This document shows positions 15,265 to 23,003 of a DNA stretch of 64,000 nucleotides, piece after piece. Position 1 is the first letter of the stretch, and every line of letters starts with the position of its first letter. A program made the translations under genes and the position numbers. Below the pieces are notes generated by a model, which made no database searches, was not told where the DNA came from, and saw nothing but the letters and a program-made list of their open reading frames with translations. The stretch is from an uncultured Lachnospiraceae bacterium (GTDB taxonomy: Bacteria; Bacillota; Clostridia; Lachnospirales; Lachnospiraceae), in contig CAJTMW010000012.1 in NCBI GenBank assembly GCA_910577275.1, positions 62,001-126,000 of the forward strand. Direction: 5' to 3'.

Positions 15265-16260
15265 TCAGACAAGCTCCTCATACTGAGGGGCCAGTATTTT
15301 AAATATCTGCTTCTCGTCATAACTCCCCGCTTCCTGCTGCGCCCTGATAACTTTCTCAACTTCTGACAATTCCTCCTCCAGCTCATCCGCAATGACCTCC
15401 GCCGGTTTATCCTTCTGAAGCTTTTTGCAGACAACCTTTATCAGGTGTTCAAGTCTTTCCTGTACTATCCCTTCTAACTTGATATCCTCAAGCGCCTTGC
15501 ACATATTATATGTCCTTTGATATCTCATATCTTCATTCCCCTCCATCCTGAAATTTGCCACTACCTCCAGTAACTGTCTTGTATCACTGTCGATTCTTCT
15601 GTAAGCTTCTTCATTTTTTTCAATAATTTTCTGTAACTGCTTCTTATCCTTCCCGTACCGCACCACCTCAAACAGCTGGCGAAGTCCCGTCTGATACTCG
15701 TCAAAGGTATCATGCTCATGGCAGTCATATAAATTAAGCCTGTAGTTGGAAACATATTCTTTCAGCTCGTCATCAATATCCAGCAGGTCATACAGGCACT
15801 TCGGCCCGTTCCACGGATGTTCCATCCCGCAGTATACCACCAGAGTAATGACCGGTATGAATTTTTCATCCTTAGATATCCCGGAAAAGAATTCATCCGT
15901 CCCCGCCGCCAAATCCTGATTCCTGTCATGGGCGTTTTTCTTTTGCTTCCATTGCCTGTGATAGCTAAGGCTCTCCGAGAGCATATTCCGCAGTACCATG
16001 CGGTAATCCACATAAGACTGATTTTCGATTGCCAGAATATGTATCAGCCTGCCCCGCCACATGCGCGTCTTATCCACAATGGCCTTAAAATTCTCGCGTC
16101 TCTCCGCTTCCTTCCCCAGATAAACGCTCTGCGCCGGAGCCGGTTCCAGCTCGTCCGGCTTTACAACCTGCCTTCCCTGAAACAATGCGCCGTTTATCTG
16201 GTCCGCAAATCTGTGATTATCGTCCAGATAATCAAACTGGTACTCATCCTTTTTTCCCAT
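15265..16260 (-). CDS. Rpn family PD-(D/E)XK nuclease/transposase-like protein
   Basis: 331 residues. Characteristic Rpn phrases are FADQINGALFQGRQVVKPDEL near the start, HILAIENQSYVDYRMVLRNM near 95, and VITLVVYCGMEHPWNGPKCLYDLL near 140. IENQS corresponds to the catalytic E-x-Q/K part of the PD-(D/E)XK core. The C-terminal third is charged and helical. Members of the family (YhgA/RpnA) promote recombination and cleave DNA, and are often annotated as transposases. The length is complete. No inverted repeats flank it, so it is probably a resident gene rather than an active element. Confidence 0.85.
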   Translation of the reverse strand: MGKKDEYQFDYLDDNHRFADQINGALFQGRQVVKPDELEPAPAQSVYLGKEAERRENFKAIVDKTRMWRGRLIHILAIENQSYVDYRMVLRNMLSESLSYHRQWKQKKNAHDRNQDLAAGTDEFFSGISKDEKFIPVITLVVYCGMEHPWNGPKCLYDLLDIDDELKEYVSNYRLNLYDCHEHDTFDEYQTGLRQLFEVVRYGKDKKQLQKIIEKNEEAYRRIDSDTRQLLEVVANFRMEGNEDMRYQRTYNMCKALEDIKLEGIVQERLEHLIKVVCKKLQKDKPAEVIADELEEELSEVEKVIRAQQEAGSYDEKQIFKILAPQYEELV

Positions 16261-16439
16261 TCATTTACCTCCCTTAGATTTTTACATATAAGGGATTTTC
16301 TGAGAATAAACGATGTGTCACAGACGTGATATCAGAACTTCAGACCCCAGATATGTTTAGATTTATCATAGCATATGCTACCAAATTTTGCAAACAAAAT
16401 TTCAATTTTTCGATTTTTACAAAAATTTAAAAATTGGAG

Positions 16440-16468
16440 TTGACAAAGTAAAAGACATATTGTATATT
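16440..16468 (+). promoter_or_regulatory. tRNA-Gly promoter
   Basis: TTGACA (16440-16445), 17 bp, TATATT (16463-16468), about 69 bp before the tRNA. The rest of the 16261-16536 gap is AT-rich without further signals. Confidence 0.75.
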
Positions 16469-16536
16469 ATTACTTGTCCGTTGGATACGGCAACAAACGC
16501 TGTCACGCTTTGCGAGTCAGCTTATTGTAACAAAAT

Positions 16537-16609
16537 GCGCGAGTGGCTCAGTTGGTGGAGCGCGACCTTGCCAAGGTCGAGGCCGCGGGTTCGAGTCCCG
16601 TCTCGCGCT
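16537..16609 (+). tRNA. tRNA-Gly (anticodon GCC)
   Basis: 73 bases: acceptor GCGCGAG/CTCGCGC with discriminator T, D-arm GCTC...GAGC, anticodon stem CGACC/GGTCG with loop TTGCCAA (anticodon GCC), and T-loop TTCGAGT. CCA is not encoded. Confidence 0.95.
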
Positions 16610-16621
16610 CTGTTTAAAGTC

Positions 16622-16659
16622 GCGGAAATGCTGATAAATACAGCGTTTCCGCTATTTTT
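16622..16659 (+). terminator. Terminator of tRNA-Gly
   Basis: A 12-bp stem with one G-T pair (16622-16633 with 16641-16652) and a 7-base loop, followed by TATTTTTG. Confidence 0.8.
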
Positions 16660-16796
16660 GTGTGTCTACAATCCGGTAGACAGCTGTAGACAGTACTTTT
16701 TCAGTTTCAAGATAATACGAAAAAGCATCATAAACATTGTAACTAAAAGACTCATATTTTCATAGCTAAAAATTAACAGCTACGCGAGGTGTATAA

Positions 16797-16964
16797 ATGG
16801 GGAATAATTTTATAACTCAAACCTTTGGAACCGATTGGGAAAGCATAGCTGAAACTGCGCCGGACGGCTGGGATTTGTCAATGCTCCACGAAATCAAAAC
16901 CAATCCCGAATGTCAGGAATTTATTTCGGAAGAGGAGGCGATGAGAGAATTAGGACTAACATAA
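16797..16964 (+). CDS. Small acidic hypothetical protein
   Basis: A 55-residue reading frame starting MGNNFITQTFGTDWESIAET and ending EEEAMRELGLT. GAGGTG lies eight bases before the ATG. The acidic C-terminal helix ending in 'ELGL' is reminiscent of small antitoxins, but no toxin partner is adjacent on the same strand. It lies in the AT-rich islet after tRNA-Gly and converges with the 16974-17303 frame. The family is not recognised. Confidence 0.5.
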   Translation: MGNNFITQTFGTDWESIAETAPDGWDLSMLHEIKTNPECQEFISEEEAMRELGLT

Positions 16965-16973
16965 CTCCTGCTT

Positions 16974-17303
16974 TCACCATTCCACCATAATAAAATTATG
17001 ATTATCCCAGGGAATATCCGGGTTATTGTAAATTGTATATTCCCGATATTTATAGTATGTACCGGTGGTAAAAAATACAACTCCTGAAATATTATCAAAA
17101 TTACTGATAATATCATTCTTCGCAATTATCCGATTATAATCCCTTTCTATGCCGGCAGATGTCTCCCTCTTAAACCTCGTATCTATATCAAAGAGAAAGC
17201 TTTCTCCTGTTTCCCATGAAAGCACCCTGATTTCAATACGCGGATTGGAAGCATTTGGAAAAATGCATCTGTAAACTTCTTTAAACGAAATTATTGCCGT
17301 CAC
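16974..17303 (-). CDS. Hypothetical protein in AT-rich islet
   Basis: A frame of about 109 residues starting at GTG (17303), with a beta-rich look (IRVLSWETGESFLFDIDTRF) and no membrane segment. The ribosome binding site is weak (GAG close to the start). A 15-codon frame with a normal ATG (MAEIKFKTYKTRREI) ends just upstream, so the true gene may begin there with a frameshift, or the two may be translationally coupled. The base composition is clearly more AT-rich than its neighbours, suggesting horizontal origin. The function is unknown. Confidence 0.4.
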   Translation of the reverse strand: MTAIISFKEVYRCIFPNASNPRIEIRVLSWETGESFLFDIDTRFKRETSAGIERDYNRIIAKNDIISNFDNISGVVFFTTGTYYKYREYTIYNNPDIPWDNHNFIMVEW

Positions 17304-17426
17304 CAGCTCTTTATGGCTTTAGATTTCTCTTCTTGTTTTGTAGGTTTTAAATTTAATCTCAGCCATACATTTCCTCTTTCCCTGTTTTCCTTATCCAGAC
17401 CCGGCTTGTCAAATCTCACGTCGTTA

Positions 17427-17460
17427 TATGTTATTTATTATAACATAATTATATAACATA
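17427..17460 (+). promoter_or_regulatory. Three evenly spaced half-sites before the RHH gene
   Basis: TATGTTAT (17427-17434), ATAACATA (17440-17447) and ATAACATA (17453-17460) are each separated by five bases: one inverted pair followed by a direct copy. It lies about 65 bp upstream of a ribbon-helix-helix gene, as expected of an autoregulatory operator. Confidence 0.5.
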
Positions 17461-17523
17461 TTTTCGAATCCGTTTCAATACTATTATATTGTTAAAAATA
17501 ATAAATTGAGGTGACGGGATTCA

Positions 17524-17721
17524 ATGGCCGATGACGATAAATTAATAATTAAACCCAAGAAATTTAAAGGGCAAGACGGTTACAAAACTTTTTCAATCAG
17601 AGTTAAAGAAGAACTTGTTGAAGATATTGATTTAATTTCTGTCAAAACCGGGCGCAGCCGCAATGAATTGATTGGAATTTTTCTGGAATACGCAATTAAA
17701 CATTGTAAAATTGAAGAATAA
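17524..17721 (+). CDS. Ribbon-helix-helix DNA-binding protein
   Basis: 65 residues. After a basic N-terminus (KPKKFKGQDG), the phrase YKTFSIRVKEELVEDIDLIS gives the DNA-contacting beta strand and first helix. TGRSRNELIGIFLEYAIKHC gives the second helix of an Arc/CopG-type ribbon-helix-helix fold. Such proteins bind DNA as dimers and usually repress their own operon. No toxin gene follows directly; a strong terminator ends the unit at 17727-17769. The upstream half-sites at 17427-17460 fit its mode of binding. Confidence 0.75.
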   Translation: MADDDKLIIKPKKFKGQDGYKTFSIRVKEELVEDIDLISVKTGRSRNELIGIFLEYAIKHCKIEE

Positions 17722-17726
17722 AAAGC

Positions 17727-17769
17727 AAAAAGGCGATATACCTCCCCCCGGACCATATATCGCCTTTTT
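17727..17769 (+). terminator. Terminator of the RHH gene
   Basis: 14-base perfect arms (17727-17740 with 17756-17769) and a 15-base C-rich loop. The flanking A and T runs make it potentially bidirectional. Confidence 0.85.
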
Positions 17770-17917
17770 ATAATGCCCCACTACTATATCCGCAACCGCC
17801 AAATGCCTGCCGCCGTTTACCTGCCCCGCCGCCTGTATACGTCAGATAGATATTTCGCATCCCCCTGACCCCTGCGGCAGCAGCCAAATATACATGCAGG
17901 CATGCCCGCCTGACTCG

Positions 17918-19156
17918 TTACTTGCGGGAATAAACCGCCAGGCAGGCAAACAGCGGTATTTCTATCAGGCAGGCGCCCATAATCACATAAGGCGTCCAGA
18001 GAGACAATGCGCCGATATTCAGGAACCTGAAATCTGTAATGGCATAAAGCATACTTGCCTGTATCCCCGTACCGCCTGCCGGAAGGATACTGCAAATCCA
18101 GTCGGATACCTTTCCCGGCACCGTCATGCAAATCACCGTCGGGGCAATGGCCGATACCAGAGCCGCCGCAAGGGACGTCACCGTGCTTTTGCATCTGGAC
18201 GACAAAAACAAAGTAAAGCTGACCTGTGCCAGAACGGAAAGAAAACCGGCAAGGGCAAACAGCTTCTGCAGCTGCCCCATGTTTATTCCCGCCAGAGTGA
18301 CGATTGAGTACACCATCTGAACCGAGGTTTTTGTGCATTCCCATCCAAACAGACTGTTAGCCGTCAGAATATATACCACAGCGCATATAAAAAATGCAGC
18401 TCCACTGACCAGAAGGGATGCGGAAACCTTCACAACGCCCAGCCGGGCTCTGCCGTGCTTTGTGCATCGCAGGATTTCGTCAGCCCCGGACTGGCAGTCG
18501 GCGGAAAATACAGGGGCGGCAATCACAACGCAAAGCATCAGAACCAGAAAGCCCATAATGTTCTGATAATCCATCACTGAGGAATTAAAGCCCGCATACA
18601 CCTCAAAGGGCTTTTTCACCCTTGCGTACATTTCCACAGCCTTCCGGCGGGCCGAAGGGCTTTCCGGCTGTTCCATCTCCATAAGCGAGGCAATCCTTTC
18701 CCCGCAGACATCATAATACCCGTCAATCTGCTCCGGGGCAATTTCCATGAGCGCAGGCGCCATGCCTGTGTCCGGGTCGGCAAAGGCTTCCTTAACGCCG
18801 TGAAGCAGCGGCGCAACGGGAAGTATCTCCCGCTCATAGACGCCTTCCGGCAAATCGTAGGATTCCCGCACGCCGTATCTGCTCAGACAGTCCTGATAGT
18901 GTTCAACCGCCTCACGCACCCTCTCCGGGGTGACAATGCCCGACGCGCCCGCCTGACGCTCTTTTTCATACGCAATCGACGCCAGCCCCGTAAGCCTTAC
19001 TTCATTCCCGTTTTCATCCGCGTAGCTGCTATAGCAAAATCTGGTGGGCAGGTACGCCAGAAAAATGGAAAGCAGCAGGGCAAGGGTCAACAAAATCCAG
19101 GTGCGCTTCGGTTTCAGCACCCTTTTCAGTTCCAGCCTTAAAAGTCGAAATTTCAT
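17918..19156 (-). CDS. ABC-2 type permease-like membrane protein
   Basis: About 412 residues from the ATG preceded by AGAGGAG; a longer frame to 19312 crosses a terminator and is rejected. A transmembrane helix near residues 20-38 is followed by a large outer loop (about 40-210), then five hydrophobic helices to the end. This is the usual layout of ABC-2 permeases that export peptides or drugs. No ATPase gene is adjacent, so the partner must be encoded elsewhere, or the protein is an orphan. The loop has no catalytic motif. Confidence 0.7.
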   Translation of the reverse strand: MKFRLLRLELKRVLKPKRTWILLTLALLLSIFLAYLPTRFCYSSYADENGNEVRLTGLASIAYEKERQAGASGIVTPERVREAVEHYQDCLSRYGVRESYDLPEGVYEREILPVAPLLHGVKEAFADPDTGMAPALMEIAPEQIDGYYDVCGERIASLMEMEQPESPSARRKAVEMYARVKKPFEVYAGFNSSVMDYQNIMGFLVLMLCVVIAAPVFSADCQSGADEILRCTKHGRARLGVVKVSASLLVSGAAFFICAVVYILTANSLFGWECTKTSVQMVYSIVTLAGINMGQLQKLFALAGFLSVLAQVSFTLFLSSRCKSTVTSLAAALVSAIAPTVICMTVPGKVSDWICSILPAGGTGIQASMLYAITDFRFLNIGALSLWTPYVIMGACLIEIPLFACLAVYSRK

Positions 19157-19178
19157 GTTATCTCCTCTCTTTTCCCAT

Positions 19179-19227
19179 AAAAACAAAAACTCCTGTTCCG
19201 GCACAGCCATTGTACCAGAAGCAGGAG
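19179..19227 (-). terminator. Terminator behind the GH3 (NagZ-like) gene
   Basis: A 6-bp CTCCTG/CAGGAG stem, extended by further pairs, is followed on the minus strand by TTTTTGTTTTT. It separates the GH3 gene from the permease gene; edges are within a base or two. Confidence 0.7.
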
Positions 19228-19345
19228 CGTCCTTTTCTTCTTTCCCCTTACAATATCCGATTGTTTTCCTGAAATCATTCTTACAGTTTTCCTGCAAAAA
19301 TCCTGTTCGCATGCTGCCCGGACTTTTTTACAAAAAATATCCGGC

Positions 19346-20659
19346 TCACTCTACCCTGTCCCGAAGTTTCACCCTGAAAATCCTCTGCAGCGATTCGTCA
19401 ATGCGCGCCTCTGACAAAGTCCCGTTATTTACCGCCTCCAAAACGCCGTTATACGCCGCCTGGAAATCATCCGGCATTAAAATCATATCCGCCCCGGCAG
19501 CAATCGCTTTCACAGCCGCCTCGCCCGGCTCGTAATAATCCGTGACAGCCTTCATATCCATGGCGTCCGTAATCACAATGCCCTGATAGCCCAGCTGTCC
19601 CCGCAAAATCTCCGTAATCATTTTCTCCGAAAGAGAGCATGGCGTGTCGTCTCCTGTAACCCCCGGAACGGATAGATGGCTCACCATTATAAAGTCAACT
19701 CCGGCGGCAATCCCTGCCTGATAGACGGGAAAATCCTTTTCTGTAAAATTTTCAATCGTCTTTTGGCTGCTCACCTTGCCGTCGTGCATGTCCTCCGTGG
19801 TATCGCCGATTCCCGGAAAATGCTTCATGCAGGCGCTGACGCCGCTTCCCTGAATCCCCTCCGTAAAAGCCGCCGCCATGGACGCGGTCTGAGCCGTATC
19901 GCTGCCGAAAGAACGCTCTCCGATAAAAGCATTCCCCTCCTCAATTACGTCCGCAACCGGCGCAAAATCCACGTTAAATCCGTATTTTGAAAGATATCCG
20001 CCTATAGCGGAACCGGCGTCCCGCGCCGCCTGGGCGTCTCCTGACGCGGCAATGTCCGCCGCGCTCCCCACATTCTCCGCAAGGCCGCTGTCCGCAACCC
20101 GGCTTACAATCCCGCCTTCCTCGTCTATGCCAAGAAACATAGGCCCCTGAAAGTTCTGGGTGTTTTGAAGCATCTCCGTAAGCTGCGCCTCATCCTGTAT
20201 ATTGTGTGAAAAATAAATCAGGCCTCCCACCGGGAATTCGCTCAGCTTTTCCCTCGTGGTATCGCCTGCTCTGATAACTGTCGCCGTGCCCGTAAGTTCT
20301 TCCGGCGTAATCATAAAAAGACCCGCCACCTTACTCTCCAGATTCATTTCGGCAATATACGGCGTCACGATTTCCTCCAGCCAGTCAACATTTCCTTCCT
20401 CCGGCAGGGGCTCGTCCACAGGCGCCTCCACCGTGGCCTGGTCGTCTTCCGATTCGGACAGCTCCTCCAGTTGCTTCTGAAGCTCCTGAGCCTGCTTTTT
20501 ATCGTTAATTATCTGCATAACCTTCCTGATGCCTATAATGCCTCCGGCAACCAGTCCGGCAAGGATAATGAAAAGGACTATATAAGCAATCGCCTGGTTT
20601 CTCACCCTGCGCTTATGTCTGTATATTTTTCTATCCATATCTTCGCTGTTATTTGCCAT
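19346..20659 (-). CDS. GH3 beta-N-acetylhexosaminidase, NagZ-like, membrane anchored
   Basis: 437 residues. A basic N-terminus precedes one transmembrane helix (about 22-45), then an acidic linker, then a single GH3 barrel (about 90-435). The NagZ loop is present as KHFPGIGDTTEDMHDGK, with the Asp-x-His pair that replaces the usual acid/base. The nucleophile is the Asp in ITDAMDMKAVT. NagZ removes N-acetylglucosamine from wall muropeptides; this one should act outside, anchored to the membrane. It has its own promoter at 20788-20815. Confidence 0.9.
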   Translation of the reverse strand: MANNSEDMDRKIYRHKRRVRNQAIAYIVLFIILAGLVAGGIIGIRKVMQIINDKKQAQELQKQLEELSESEDDQATVEAPVDEPLPEEGNVDWLEEIVTPYIAEMNLESKVAGLFMITPEELTGTATVIRAGDTTREKLSEFPVGGLIYFSHNIQDEAQLTEMLQNTQNFQGPMFLGIDEEGGIVSRVADSGLAENVGSAADIAASGDAQAARDAGSAIGGYLSKYGFNVDFAPVADVIEEGNAFIGERSFGSDTAQTASMAAAFTEGIQGSGVSACMKHFPGIGDTTEDMHDGKVSSQKTIENFTEKDFPVYQAGIAAGVDFIMVSHLSVPGVTGDDTPCSLSEKMITEILRGQLGYQGIVITDAMDMKAVTDYYEPGEAAVKAIAAGADMILMPDDFQAAYNGVLEAVNNGTLSEARIDESLQRIFRVKLRDRVE

Positions 20660-20787
20660 ACTTTATCCTTTACCTTTCTGTACCCAACAGCTCTGCCGCG
20701 TTACCGGTTTGATGCCCTGTCAGCCTGCTACGGGGTTGTTGGCTGCTTTATCTGATTACGTTTACATCTTATAAGTGATACATATTT

Positions 20788-20815
20788 ATAATAACTGATT
20801 TATCTCCCATGTCAA
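20788..20815 (-). promoter_or_regulatory. Promoter of the NagZ-like gene
   Basis: On the minus strand: TTGACA (plus 20810-20815), 16 bp, TATTAT (plus 20788-20793). It begins right after the terminator of the upstream RNA unit, so the GH3 gene is transcribed separately. Confidence 0.65.
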
Positions 20816-20817
20816 GT

Positions 20818-20855
20818 AAAAGCGGGCATCAATCTTCTCGATTAACACCCGCTCT
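20818..20855 (-). terminator. Terminator of the 20.8-21.2 kb RNA unit
   Basis: GAGCGGG pairs with CCCGCTT (plus 20848-20854 with 20818-20826), with an inner AATC/GATT pair, and is followed on the minus strand by TTTT. Confidence 0.75.
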
Positions 20856-21195
20856 CAAACTATGCTATCCAATGGCCTTTACCTCCTTAGGTTTTATTTT
20901 GGATACTTTCCACTATTCAGTTTTACTTTTTCTCTTTCGTACTTCTGCCTTTTTTCTTTTGTACGGATGTACTGTAACGTTATCTGTGTTTCTTCTTCTG
21001 TCTTTCGTTACTTCCTCTTCTGCGTCTCATACGAATTCGAAAATCCGCTTTCTTTGGTACTTAGTTCTTTTGTACTTTAAAAGCTTAACTCTTCACATTT
21101 TTGTTATTTGATTGAATCAAATAACTTATCTTATGTTTTCGGTGGTCCGTACCTCCTTTTCTTTAAGATTTTTATCTATGTGAATTTGTTTTTGT
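20818..21195 (-). ncRNA. Candidate structured non-coding RNA with repeated GUACnAAAG motif
   Basis: A consensus promoter (TTGACA-17-TATAAT, plus 21202-21230) and a terminator at 20818-20855 bound a transcript of about 378 bases without a credible reading frame. The RNA is purine-rich. It contains GUACnAAAG four times (plus 21067-21075, 21052-21060, 20956-20964, 20934-20942) and a near copy at 21002-21011. GUAC itself occurs six times. A 10-bp hairpin with a 3-base loop (21103-21125), a GUAACG/CGUUAC helix (21006-21011 with 20974-20979) and a CGUAC/GUACG helix suggest folding. The full 8-base Shine-Dalgarno AAGGAGGU appears near each end (plus 21151-21158 and 20881-20888), neither followed by an ATG or GTG. 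I know no class with these features. Confidence 0.6.
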
Positions 21196-21201
21196 AAACT
21201 T

Positions 21202-21290
21202 ATTATATACAAGCCTTTTTAATTTGTCAACACATTTTTTCAAATTTTTCAATATTTTTTTATTTTTTTCTCTTTCTCTGCAATTTATCA
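21202..21290 (-). promoter_or_regulatory. Perfect consensus promoter with AT-rich upstream element
   Basis: On the minus strand: TTGACA (plus 21225-21230), exactly 17 bp, TATAAT (plus 21202-21207). Plus 21231-21290 is A/T tracts, like an UP element. The strength is far above the usual promoter of this window. Confidence 0.8.
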
Positions 21291-21403
21291 GTATTTTTGA
21301 CATTTTTTTCAAAATATTCTCATATTTACCAGTATTCAGCAATTAGTTCCTGCATCAGACGCCTGCGTCTTTTCATTGTTCCGGCGGCGATAGGGCATAT
21401 TAT

Positions 21404-21440
21404 CAGAAAAGAGCGGCTCCCCGCAGGAATACCGCTCTTT
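21404..21440 (-). terminator. Terminator of glyA
   Basis: Stem AAAGAGCGG/CCGCTCTTT (21408-21416 with 21432-21440) with a 15-base loop, followed on the minus strand by TTTTCT. Confidence 0.8.
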
Positions 21441-21471
21441 CCAAAACACTTTTCTCTCTTTTCAGGATTTC

Positions 21472-22710
21472 TTAAGTCAAAGGGTACTTATCCGTAAGCT
21501 TCTGAACAATTGCACGGGCTTCGGGAATCTTTTCCTCCCCGCCTTTTATGATTAATGCAATTGCTTCCGCAATTAAATCCATATCCTCCGTGTTCATTCC
21601 CCTTGAGGTAACCGCCGGTGTTCCAAGGCGGACGCCGCTGGTCACGAAAGGAGACTTGGGGTCGTTTGGAATGGTGTTCTTATTGGCTGTGATATGAGCC
21701 TCATCCAGCATTTTCTCCACAGCCTTTCCGGTCAAATCATAAGGCGTCAAATCCACCAGCATCAGGTGGTTGTCCGTGCCGCCGGACACAATTTTAATTT
21801 CTCTTTTCATTAGGCCGCTGCAGAGCGCCTTTGCATTGTCAATAATATTTTGCTGATAGGTTTTAAATTCCTCCGTAAGGGCCTCCTTAAAGCATACCGC
21901 CTTTGCCGCAATGACATGCATCAGCGGGCCGCCCTGGGTGCCGGGGAAGATTGCCTTGTTAAAATTAAATTTATCCGCCGCTTCCTGATTTGCAAGAATC
22001 AGTCCGCCTCTGGGGCCTCTTAAGGTTTTGTGGGTGGTGGTTGTCACCACGTCCGCATAGGGAATCGGGCTTGGATGAAGACCGGCAGCCACAAGACCGG
22101 CTATGTGCGCCATATCCACCATAAGTACGGCTCCCACTTCGTCGGCGACTTCCCTGAATTTCTTAAAATCAATGGTTCTCGCATAGGCGGAAGCTCCTGC
22201 GATAATCATTCTGGGCCTGCACTCCAGTGCGATTTCCCTGAGTTTGTCATAATCAATGAAGCCCTCGTCATTTACACCGTAGGGCACGATTTTGAAATAC
22301 TTGCCGGAAATGTTTACCGGACTTCCGTGGGTCAGATGACCGCCGTGGTCAAGGTTCATTCCCATAATGGTGTCGCCGGGATTACATACCGCAAACTGCA
22401 CCGCAAGATTTGCCTGCGCGCCCGAGTGGGGCTGCACGTTGGCATAATCGCAGCCGAAAAGCTCCTTTGCCCTTTCTATGGCAAGATTTTCCACCACGTC
22501 AACGCACTGGCAGCCGCCATAGTAACGCTTTCCCGGATAGCCTTCCGCATATTTGTTTGTCAGCGGGCTTCCCATCGCCGCCATTACTGCTTTGCTCACC
22601 CAGTTTTCGGAGGCAATCAGCTCAATATGGCTGTTCTGCCGCTCCTGCTCGTCCACAATCGCCTGGGCAATTTCCGGGTCCGCTTTTTTTACTTCATCAA
22701 ATGAATACAT
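21472..22710 (-). CDS. glyA: Serine hydroxymethyltransferase
   Basis: 412 residues from the ATG with GGAGG five bases upstream. It converts serine and tetrahydrofolate to glycine and methylene-tetrahydrofolate. Clear family marks are IELIASENWVS near 30, NKYAEGYPGKRYYGG near 50, MDHA-type substrate loops, and the PLP-lysine motif VVTTTTHKTLRGPRGG near 220. The length is standard. It stands alone between its terminator and a leader hairpin (22761-22799). Glycine and one-carbon supply link it to purine synthesis (guaB) only by metabolism, not by operon. Confidence 0.97.
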   Translation of the reverse strand: MYSFDEVKKADPEIAQAIVDEQERQNSHIELIASENWVSKAVMAAMGSPLTNKYAEGYPGKRYYGGCQCVDVVENLAIERAKELFGCDYANVQPHSGAQANLAVQFAVCNPGDTIMGMNLDHGGHLTHGSPVNISGKYFKIVPYGVNDEGFIDYDKLREIALECRPRMIIAGASAYARTIDFKKFREVADEVGAVLMVDMAHIAGLVAAGLHPSPIPYADVVTTTTHKTLRGPRGGLILANQEAADKFNFNKAIFPGTQGGPLMHVIAAKAVCFKEALTEEFKTYQQNIIDNAKALCSGLMKREIKIVSGGTDNHLMLVDLTPYDLTGKAVEKMLDEAHITANKNTIPNDPKSPFVTSGVRLGTPAVTSRGMNTEDMDLIAEAIALIIKGGEEKIPEARAIVQKLTDKYPLT

Positions 22711-22757
22711 ATTTTCCTCCATTTTTAGTTCCGCTACAGTCTTCCAATGCCCCTTTG

Positions 22758-22799
22758 TCTGGAAGGATATCCGGCTGCTTTGCACCCTGATATCCTTCC
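22758..22799 (-). repeat. Hairpin in the glyA leader
   Basis: Perfect 11-base arms (22761-22771 with 22789-22799) extend to 13 with a wobble pair. There is no T-tract on the minus strand, so a regulatory or stabilising leader structure is more likely than a terminator. I see no known riboswitch consensus. Confidence 0.5.
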
Positions 22800-23003
22800 G
22801 GGCATTGTCAGACTTTCGCTGTTTTCCAGTTCCGCTTCAGTTCCGCAACTGCGCATATTTTTTTCAACTTGTAGTTTAACACATGCTGCCCGGAAAAAAA
22901 ACCATATTCCTAATAAATCATTAAGATTTACGGAAGATGTCAAAAAATCTTTACTACCGCCGGATTAACTGCTAAAATAGGGAAAGATTTCAGAGGGGAA
23001 AAT

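Noticed and set aside
15265..16260. Active transposon at the Rpn gene
   Set aside because: Rpn proteins are often labelled transposase, but no terminal inverted repeats or target duplications flank the gene.
16610..17900. attL/attR pair for an element integrated at tRNA-Gly
   Set aside because: No second copy of the tRNA 3' end was found downstream and no integrase is present.
19157..19312. Extended start for the ABC-2-like permease
   Set aside because: The longer frame runs through a terminator hairpin and T-tract; the ATG at 19156 has a proper ribosome binding site.
20809..21111. Plus-strand frame of about 100 hydrophobic residues across the RNA unit
   Set aside because: It has no ribosome binding site, starts inside the terminator, and its hydrophobicity follows from the T-rich strand opposite a purine-rich transcript. 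All transcription signals point to the minus strand.
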